Source: Bimuria novae-zelandiae CBS 107.79
Lineage: Eukaryota; Ascomycota; Dothideomycetes; Pleosporales; Didymosphaeriaceae
NCBI GenBank assembly: GCA_010015655.1
Contig: ML976687.1
Location: forward strand, 230,321-294,320
Reading direction: 5' to 3'
Length of the DNA: 64,000 nt
Under the pieces are notes generated by a model. That model was given only the letters and a program-made list of their open reading frames with translations, did no database searches and was not told the origin of the DNA. Both the position numbers and the translations under genes were made by a program. Within the stretch, counting starts at the first letter, position 1, and the number at the start of each line of letters is the position of its first letter. This document shows positions 55,286 to 64,000 of this stretch, one piece after another.

Positions 55286-58200
55286 ACTAGTTAAAGTGTT
55301 CTATATAGTGCGTGTTAACTGTGTTTGTTCCTGTGACAATCTGCGCAGTCCCTTAAAACTTCTATTACTATCTACTTTACTCTAGGTATGTAGTACGTTC
55401 GTAGGAGCCTCTTAAGGGTTTTTTCTATTTCTTAATATCCGTGGGCAGGTGATTTATAAAACTATCGTACGAATTCCCGTTGTATTGCCGATGGAATGTA
55501 TATTCTTCTAAAAATAATAAAGAATCTATCTTCTATCTGTCCTTGCTTATTATTGGGCGTTTCCTTCTAGGTTTCCTTTTTAATCCATTCGTCCTAGATA
55601 CTGTCTTGTCTTTCGATGCTGGCTACTAGCTTAGCTATATTTATAACTAAATTACTATGTTCGTTTTTTACTAACATCGTGCCTATTACTTTTACTTCTT
55701 TTTAAAAGTTAGGTCTCCTGCTTAAGGCGTCTGCCAAAAGGTTCTTTGACCCCTTAGTATAGATAATCTTGAAGTTGAATATTGCGAGATATTCCCACCA
55801 TCTCGTATAGCGTTAAGTTAATTCTTTGTTCGTTATGAAGCCTGTAAGGTTTTTGTAATCTGTGTATACCTCTATAGTGTGCTTTGCTCCTTAAAGGTAG
55901 ACTCTCTATTGCTTAAACGCTTTATAGATCGCCAGCATCTCTTTGTCGTAGATTAGGTAGTTGAGCTCTGCTAGTTTTATCTATTTTAAGAAGTATTCTA
56001 CTAGGTACAATACTCTAGTATACTTGTCTCGCTGTAAGAGTACGATCCAATAGACTAAGTTTAATACGTCTGTCTTAACTTTTGCCGGTAACTCTAGGTT
56101 AAACATTCGCAAAATTAGGTTTTAGTAAAATTATTCCTTAATTTGCTTAAAGCTTTGCTTGCATTCCTTTATCTATTTAAACTTTATGTCTTTCTTTATA
56201 AGGCGTGTGAGTGGTTCCGTAAGTTATAACTATCCTATAATAAACTTCCTGCAAAAGTTTGCGAGTCCTAGGAACCTTTATACGTCTATTACGTTTCTTA
56301 GTGTAGGCTATTGCTTAATCTGCTTGATTTTCGCTAGATCTATCCTGATCTTTCCTAGTTTAATAATAAATCCCAGGAAATTGGTTTCTTTCGTGTGGAA
56401 TTTGCATTTCCTTATCTTGAGAAACATTTGGGCGTCTGCCAGCTTCTTAAGTACCTTGTTTACGTGTCCAACATGTTCTTCCTCGTTTTCTGAAAAGATA
56501 AGGATGTCGTCCAAATATGCGAAGACAAATATGTCTAAGTAGTCTTATAGTACGGTGTTAATTCTTTCCTGGAATACCGCAGGTGCGTTAGTGAGCCTAA
56601 AGGGTACTACTTGGTACTTATATAGTCTAAATTACGTTTAGAAGGCCGTTTTCCATTCGTCTCCTTTCTTAATTCTGATCTAATAATAGGCATTCTGAAT
56701 GTCTAGTTTTATAAAGATTTTTGATTTGCGCATCCTGTCCTGCATTTCTGAAATTAGGGGTAAAGGGTAGCGATTCTTCTTCGTAATTACGTTGGTTTTC
56801 CTATAGTCCACGCAGAATTATTTCTTTGTTATCCCTTTCTTATCCGTAAACGTAGTTCCGTGGGATACTAATAAGTAAGAATGGCGGATCCATCCTTTCT
56901 TAAGTGCTTTATTAATATACTCCTTCTAAAGCTTCGCTTCTTCTTTTGTAGTATAGTAGATTAGTCCCTATCCCGCCATTTTGCCTTCCTCGAGCTCGAC
57001 CTCGAGGTCCTATAGTTAATGTTTTAGAAGGTAGTTCTCTAGCTCTTAAAGTGCCTTTTCCCACTTCTTATATTCTTTAGGGAAAATTCCTTTATAGGTT
57101 TTAATATTTGCTCGGAGTCCTTCTTTCTTGCTGTATGTTATCTAACCTGTCTGCCAGTCTATCTTTAGGTTTACTATTCGTAACCATAGCATCCCTAGGA
57201 TAACATCTTGTTCTTCGTCCAATTGTACAAGATCCATGACTAGATTTTAGACCTCTAATCCTTATAGTTTAAGTGTTAATAGTTTAGTTTCGTATTATAC
57301 AGGCTTCTAGAACAATGTGCGTTCAATCGTGCTAAGCTATTAAGGAAACTTCTTTATAGTGTATGTGATTCCTCTTTTTTCTACGAATTTTTCCAAAATA
57401 AAGTTCTGTGTAGCTCTGCTATCTACTATAATTCGTATCTTTCGTCCTTAGTATTGCCCTTCGAGGGTAACATGTAGTCCCTGGTTTCCTTTTAGATGTT
57501 CTTGTTTAGGCTAATGCTTTATTTAGATTTTCTTTTTAACGTGTTTTAGGCACTTGTTCGCTGTACACTCGTAATAAGATCTACCTATTACACATGCCTT
57601 TAGTAACTTTAGGCCTGGCTCTAGGATTAAGCATCCTGTCTCTTTCCCTACTAGTTACTAGCCGTGAACTATTTCTCCAAGTATTAGTTCCTTAAAACTA
57701 TATTATTCTCGCCTTACTAGCTATGCTAAGTAAGTCCTTTTTAGTTTCAAGTGCATTCCGCACTTTAACTTTACACATAAATTTAGGCCTAGCTCCTCTA
57801 TGTCCGAGCTAGGTTTACTAATACTGTAGTTATTTAGGAGCTAGGCATATTCCACGCTTCCTATCCAAACCTTCTCTTCTATACTTGCCTTAGTAGTCTC
57901 TACTCTAGGTCTTAATAGTATCTCCCCTTCTAGTGCCGTTAACTACGAAGGTGTAGGGACTTCTTTTTTGTTAGAGAATTTATCTAACTCTTTAGCTTCT
58001 TAGTTTAATGCCTCGACCTACGCTTAGGTCCTATCTTTTATTACTACTAGCGTGTTCTTTCCCTTTTATAGGAACTATCCTAATCCTTGCTTGCTACTAA
58101 GGTGTATTAGGCACGAGTTATTATAATAGAACGTCTAATTAAGCTTTATATACTCTTCTCGATTAGCTGCGAGCTTATCCTTAGGCTTGTCTTTCTTGCC

Positions 58201-59256
58201 TTCCTTGTCTTTGGGTTTATCCTGCAATCCTCCCTTCTGTCCTGGTGCCGAGGATTAATTCCCTTGTTTCTTGCTATAGTAGTCTTTTACATAATGTCCC
58301 TTTTTACCGTAATTATAATAGGTTACGTCTTGCTTCTTACCGCGATAATCTTTCGCGTAATAGCCTTTCTTTCTACAGTTGTGGCATGTGAAATCCCTCT
58401 TTCCGGATTCCTTATTAGCGTCTAGTATTATCGGGTCGCTATAATCCTAGTAGCTTCTTTATCTTAAGTACTTATCAAACTTATTTCCCTCCTTTTATTA
58501 TTAGAGTTCGTTGTTAATTCCTGCTGCCTGGGCCTTTAATGCTAATAGCGAAACTAGTTTGTCTATTTATATTATTTTATACTAAATGTTAGATTTTAGT
58601 CCTTCCTTAAATCTTGCTATTAAGGATTCTTTATTCTATGACGTATTTATTGTGAGTTGTTTAAACGTTAAGATATATTTATTAACTTCTTAGGTTTATC
58701 TAATCTTCAGAAGTCGTTCCTCTGATCTCCTAGACATATCTATGTCTCCAAATACTGACTTAAGTCTCGTGACGAAGTAGTTATAATTACTAAAAATTAG
58801 GATTATTTTAGATCTTTAATTAGCTGCCGTATTCGTTCGTTAGTCTGTTAGATATGGTTCGAACCAGTTTATCGCCCTATTAGTAAAGTGTGCCGAAATA
58901 TAGACCACCTTCTGTTCTTCGTTTTCGATCTAGAGTGCTAGTATGTTCAAGTGCAACGCTGCTTCTGCCAAGAAGGCTCTTAACTTATTTTAGTTTCCGT
59001 CGAATCGTGTGAGCGTTGGAAGCTTAAGTGGCTTACTTATAACTTGCGTTTTTAACTTATTAATAACGTCTTTATTAACTTCTTATTTTTTTATAACTGT
59101 TATTAGCTGCGCGTCTATCTATTATAACTAATCCTTTAGTTCTTTATTCTGCTTTAGGAGTGCCTGAAGTACGTCCTTAAGCTTGGCTTAGTCTTTACTT
59201 AAACTATTAATTATATTTCTAATCTTTCGAAAGTCTGTGTCGTCCGATTCGTGCAT
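55286..59256 (-). pseudogene. Gypsy 3 gag-pol, truncated in integrase
   Basis: Gag starts at ATG 59,256 (MHESDDTDFRKIRNIINSLS). Two zinc knuckles near 58,280-58,395 read CHNCRKKGYYAKDY and a second with Cys changed to Tyr (YYNYGKKGHYVKDYY), a G-to-A signature. Reverse transcriptase has an intact AYLDDILIF near 56,510 followed by SENEEEHVGHVNKVLKKLAD. RNase H ends with LLADALSRR near 55,730. The integrase zinc-binding part (YKSPAHGY, CADCHRNKHS) runs to 55,290 and then stops abruptly at the Copia 2 LTR. This family is different from Gypsy 2: no chromodomain is visible and the motifs differ. Confidence 0.87.
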
Positions 59257-59482
59257 TGACAACTAACTTTTACCTTATTAAGATAACCTTGCTATGTTTA
59301 GCTTAGACCGTGCGCTACTTACGCTTCGCTCTTCTAAGAACTAAATTATTAAAGTGTTACAGACCTGCCTTAGTACCGTAAGGCAGGTTACCTTAGGGGC
59401 GCGGTTATAGTTAATAGAAGTATAGGTAGAGGTTAATGGGTGATCGCTAATAGATTACATGCGATATAGATTCTAAACAAAG
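55286..59482 (-). mobile_element. Gypsy LTR retrotransposon 3, truncated, minus strand
   Basis: The right LTR starts at 59,355 (TGTTACAGACC) but is cut at 59,482 by Copia 3. The left end stops inside integrase at 55,286 where Copia 2 begins, and no left LTR is present in the window. Gag, protease, reverse transcriptase and RNase H are in Gypsy order on the minus strand. The visible LTR part contains a hairpin ACCTGCCTTA..TAAGGCAGGT at 59,364-59,390. Confidence 0.88.
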
Positions 59483-62400
59483 TGTTAGATAGTATAATAA
59501 GTAGATGTTAATGCAACTTGATAGTATTTATTATTTTTTTTTATTGTATTATCCACTGTGTTTAGTTGGTTTCGGATATTTTGCTAGTGTGCCAAGCCAA
59601 GTGGTCCCTGCTCGATTGTACAGATCTGACCTCACCGTAGCTTATTCTATCTGACACACCCCTTTAGCTTAGAAACTCTTTAAGCTGGCACTTATATAAT
59701 TGTAAGGTCTTTAAGTTACTTTTAAATCTCCTTAAGAGGCACAGTATTTGTTACCTTCTTAGTCTCTACATTAACTAATCTAAGTTGTTAGAGAAAACCC
59801 TCCTACTTGCTCTTAGAGAGCACCTTTGTAAGGCTATTAGTAATTATGTTCGCTAACTGCATATGCTCTATCTTGATCCTGCCTATAGATACTTCTTATT
59901 GGATCTAGTGGTTGTGGACGTCCACATGCCGAAGTTTAGTTTAAAGGCGGGAAACCTCCTTAGTTACTAGGCGTATAGTTTATTTATTATTACACTAAAT
60001 AGTGACTGTGCGCGCGTCTAGTTTAATCTTAAGTTCTTAAAGCAGTCTTAAGACAAAGAGTGCTTCCTTAGCTACCTAAGAGAGAGCCAGTAGCTTGGCC
60101 TTAGTAGTTAATGTTATTATAGTGTCTTGTTTATTTGCTTTTTAGGCGATAAGACTGCTAAAGAGCTTAATAGCGTAACCTTAGGAGCTCTTGCGGTCTA
60201 TTATATTATTAGCAAATAATGCATTACTTGTAATCTAAAGTCTAGTGTTACCTCTAAGCTATAGGGCTCGCTGCTTTGTGCTTTAAAGGTATAGGAGAAC
60301 TCGGTCTACTGCGTCTTAGTGCTTAGTCCCTGGGTTTAACAGAAATCGAGCTAATCGTGATGTTATAAAGGCAATGTCTGGCCTGGTAGTAACTGTAGTA
60401 AAGAGCAGCGATCTAATCTTACGTTAAAATTTATTAATCTTAGTTAGTGTTGCTAACCCTTTCCTTAGTAGTAATTCAATCGTAGCTATTAGAGTGTTAT
60501 GTTAAATATTTGTCTTGTCTGCTAGTTAGCTAATCTTGTCTAAATAGGAGGCCTGTGATAGTTAAATCTTGCGGCTTGTTTAGTCTTATACAACCTCTAT
60601 GCTAAGAAACTATTAAAGGTTGTTTCCTCTAGTAAGAGTGTACTTATCTTATAAGCGTTTGATTGCTTATTAAGCTTCTTATTCTTTGTCCTTGTGGTAC
60701 GCGAGTATGATGTCGTTAACGTAAAAGAATATAATAACTCTATTTTTAATTAGGTAGCATGGCTCGTGAGGCACTGTCTAGAAGCCTAGCGCTTTAAGCG
60801 TTGTCGTGAATTCTCTTTGCTAGAGGAGTAGTAAAATGCGAAGGCTGTATAGTGCTTTGTTTACTTGCAATATTGTTCTAGGCTTTTAATAACCCTAAGG
60901 CATTCTTATGTACACCTCTCAATCTATTATTGCGTGAACAAAAGCGTTGGTGACGTCGTACTGCGTGAGCTCTATATTATAGTAAGCTACTATTGCCATT
61001 ATTATTTAGAATAACTGGCTGGCAAGCGTGGCTGCGTAAGTGTCTTGCGAGGTAATATTTCGTTACTAATTATCTTAGACGACTAGTCGCGCCTTATACT
61101 TTAGCAAGCGATAGTGCTTGTTAAGTTTATAGGTGTATACCTACATGCAGTTAAGGATCTGCTGTCCTATTAGTTTAATCTTTTTTACTAGAATTTCTAA
61201 TTATAATTTTATCTTTTAGTGGCTTATAAGGTGCACTTGCTTAGCCTCTTAGAATATCTTGCCTATTAGGTGATCCTTAAGCTTAGTTCGGCACGTTAGT
61301 AGAGGTAGAAGTTAACTTTAATAGGGCTTTAAGCCTTTAGCGAGTATTCTTATTATCTTAGCCTTATTTATAACTTCTCCTTTGTATTTTCTAACATGGC
61401 TGGCTTAGGTTCCCGCTATAAAAGCTACTGCCTAAGGGATAGTTATAGAGGACGCTTATTACGTTAGACTTATTTAGTCTCTAGCTATTAACTGTGCAAG
61501 TAACGCGATAGGTGGCGGTGTGGTTAGAGGAGTTAAGTAGCTATCCCTAATCTTCCTTCCTTAATAGTAGCCTGGTGGATCTGCTTTATCTTGTTATTCT
61601 AACGAATCTATAGTGGCTTTATCCTTATAAAAGGAGTCTATTTATAGTTATTAGGTAGGAGTTGGCAACTTAATAGTTTTTACGTGCGTTACTATTTCTT
61701 AAAGCGTGCTGTGCATAAGACTGTCTATAAGGTTCTTAATTTTCCTGTTAAATACTAACTCTTTGTTGAAAATAACGTCCCGGGTACTTATTACTTTGCT
61801 AAGTGACGGTATCTATATTCGGTAGATGTTTAATGATTGGTATCTAACTAGATAACTAATCCATGCCTTCGGGTTAAGACGTTGTAGGCGTGATTTGCCT
61901 TGGTAAGTATTATTAGTTATTGCAAATGCCTTGCAGCCGTACGCTTTTAAGTGTATAATATTGGGTTTTCGTAGTAACGTGACTATCCTATTACTAAAAG
62001 TGACTCGTGTAAAGAATATCTCGTATGGTGTTTTCCAGTGATTTGCATAGTTTGGTGTTCGATTATAGAGGTATACAGCGGCTCTTGTAATCTCAGGCCA
62101 CAGCTCCTAGGATAGGTTGGCATTAAGTCGCATGGCACGAGCTTTCTCCTTGTTTACACCCCCTGAGCGTTCTGCGCCTCTATTTTGTGATTGTGTATCT
62201 GGTGCGGAAGGCTCTATAATTATTCCTTAGGTTATTAACTATTTCTTAACTTTTAGTTTAATTGTAGCGATCTCGTTGTCTGCTTTAATAGTCTTAACAG
62301 AGATGTTATAGTAGTTCTTAAGGAATAAGATAAATACTAAAAGGGCATTAATAATTAACTTTACTATTTAGTAATTTATAAAGCAGAGGTCTTATTGCAT

Positions 62401-64000
62401 GCCTAAAAATTTATTAGTAATTAGTAATTAACTCTTCTCTTTAGTGACTCCTTAGATCTCGTATGTGTGGAAGTTAATGCTAAGCCTCTCTCTAGGTCTA
62501 TCTTCGTTTATTCGTGGGGCGCGGCTTATCTATTGTCTGGACTTTGCTCTCCCGCATGAGTTGTATTCTATAGTTATAATGCCTTTAACACGCACCCCTT
62601 TAGTTTGCTGCACTAGGTGTTTAATAGCCGCTAGGTCTGGGTGTCCTAGTCTTTTGTGCCACAGCATAGCTAAGGCCTTTTATAGTCCTCTTTTGGTTCT
62701 TGTAGTGATCTTGTGTGTGTAATATATGGCAGGTGGTAGCGGATTATATTCTAGCACCTACTGTCTAAATATCTTAGTTATAATTCTAATAGCTCTGTTC
62801 TTAGCTCCTTAGAGAGTGGTTAGGTCTATTTATGTATCCTACCAGATCCCTTTATGCCTTAATAGTTAGAATAACACTAAGTTATATAATAGGTCTAGGC
62901 AAATAGCCACATCTTGCAAGATTAATTTTGTTATTTTAGTGTTATTCTTTAGAGTAAGGTTAATAGACCTATATCCTCTAATCCACACTTTGGAATTTCC
63001 GGCCCATATATAGTCTCCGGGCAGTGGTGGTCGGAAACTGTAGATGCGATTAGGGTTGTTAGTAATATAGCAGGTTAATCCTGAGTTAAGGATAAATAAC
63101 TTCTATAGTAGATAGTTAGTAGCATCTCTCCCTCCTACTGCTGAGTTAAAAGCTGCTTTAGTAGTAGTAATTCTCTAGCCCTCTAGTTAATCTTTAAGGA
63201 TCTCGGGCGTTGGAGTGTGCGATTGTTTCGTAATTAGTGTTCTTAATTAGGTCCTACTTTATCCGCAAATTAGCCCCTGGAACGTTGCGTCTTTCTTACG
63301 CTTAAATTATATAAGCTTGCTAATAGTCTCGTTTGGTTTCCACTATTTAGGAGCCTTGTCTAGATTAACATAATAGTAGTCCCTTATACTATAGCGTTGT
63401 CTACATGCAGGGCATTTTGCTCCTCTTATAGTAGTAGGCTCTAAATCTATAGGCTGTTTAAGCGTGGTAGTTTTCCTACCCGCTGTACGTTAATTACAAG
63501 GTCTATCTTAGTTTTGTTTTAATAACGCGCTTTTAGCAGGATAGGCGTCCCTATTATTACCTTAGGTAGGTGCACTACCTTTAGCGAAAAATAATACATT
63601 ATTAGACATAAATACTTTGTGTTTCCCTAATCTAAGGGGATAATTTATTATTATGTGTTCTTAGAAGCGTTATATTATCTCTTTTCGATCTATGCTAGCT
63701 GCGAATCGACTATTATCTTAAAAATTCGTAGACTATATAGGAGCAACCTTGTTTACGGCATCTATAAAGTCTTTTATAATTATATTAATTTGTAATAGCT
63801 TAGTAATTTAGAAGGCTTTTGCTTCCGTAGCTGCTTCGTCGTACTTAGCTAGCCAAGTATCCTATTGTTAAGGGCTTCTTATCGGCTTAAGTGCTGCACG
63901 GTATCTGGTACGTGCTTATTCTCGTTCGAGTTGGTCGCTTATGCCAATTGTCTTCTGCAGATTGGTAATCTACTGTCGTAGTGGCTTGTCTGGCAGGTAA
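59483..64000 (-). mobile_element. Copia LTR retrotransposon 3, runs off the window
   Basis: The left (3') LTR is 59,483-59,656 (TGTTAGATAG to TTCTATCTGACA), followed by CACACCCC, the complement of the polypurine tract. The 5 bases before it are CAAAG; the matching duplication must lie beyond 64,000. The internal region on the minus strand follows Copia 1 and 2. It is inserted in the right LTR of Gypsy 3. Confidence 0.88.
59657..64000 (-). pseudogene. Copia 3 pol (partial)
   Basis: Minus strand. Reverse transcriptase reads VIIFFYVNDIILAY near 60,700-60,740, where the first catalytic Asp is Asn (G-to-A). Integrase motifs (AERSGGVNKEKARAMRL) lie near 62,110-62,170 and a Cys-rich knuckle-like piece near 63,400. 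The gag start is outside the window. Stops are frequent but spaced more widely than in Copia 1 in parts (62,000-62,700). Confidence 0.85.

Noticed and set aside
62465..62722. 85-codon plus-strand frame near the right edge
   Set aside because: Antisense to Copia 3 pol; no independent support.
13338..64000. Alternative genetic code in which TAA and TAG encode Gln
   Set aside because: TIM13, the lectin and the small genes use TAA, TAG and TGA as true stops; Trp codons are also converted to stops in the elements; and Cys-to-Tyr and Asp-to-Asn changes occur, so C-to-T mutation explains everything.

Overview
The window looks like a chromosome of a filamentous ascomycete fungus (Pezizomycotina; Dothideomycete-like is an inference). 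Genes in the first 12 kb carry short (about 45-60 base) GT..AG introns. TIM13, a VIP36/EMP47-type lectin, a tyrosinase and a cytochrome P450 are recognisable. The remaining 51 kb is an AT-rich block of nested transposons whose damage fits repeat-induced point mutation (RIP): coding frames are readable but Gln and Trp codons have become stops.

Region 1 (1-12,640) is gene-bearing. It holds a tyrosinase pseudogene (442-1706), a two-exon unknown gene with a probable frameshift (1827-2480, minus), and a group of short divergent proteins that share a loose sequence pattern (4071-4436, 4813-5067, 7877-8233 minus, 8661-8962 minus, 9432-9716). TIM13 (5470-5818, minus) and the lectin (6191-7367, plus) are divergent neighbours in the middle of that group. 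A P450 pseudogene (10,243-11,996, minus) has three separate lesions. Both secondary-metabolism-type enzymes are broken, while both housekeeping genes are intact.

Region 2 (12,640-26,760) is a four-level nest. An LTR element (12,946-26,755, target duplication CTTTT) contains a minus-strand chromodomain Gypsy element (15,211-25,835, GTAGG). That contains a hAT element (19,657-23,185, GTCCGCGA), which contains a 0.7-kb palindrome-tipped element (22,201-22,907, GTGTC/GTGTT).

Region 3 (26,883-47,290) is two PiggyBac-like elements lying almost end to end. The first (26,883-38,907) carries a pogo/Fot1 element (27,001-29,130) and a Copia element (31,051-38,637, ACTCT). The Copia left LTR is itself split by a second pogo element (31,182-33,294). 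The second PiggyBac (38,913-47,290) carries a full-length LINE (40,421-46,484) flanked by a 15-bp target duplication.

Region 4 (47,291-64,000) holds a Helitron-type Pif1 helicase remnant, a second Copia element with mismatched flanks (49,993-55,285), a Gypsy element truncated inside integrase (55,286-59,482), and a third Copia element that runs off the window (from 59,483). I see no tRNA, rRNA or CRISPR. Within the block the elements record an insertion history, and mutation intensity changes abruptly in places that do not coincide with element borders.
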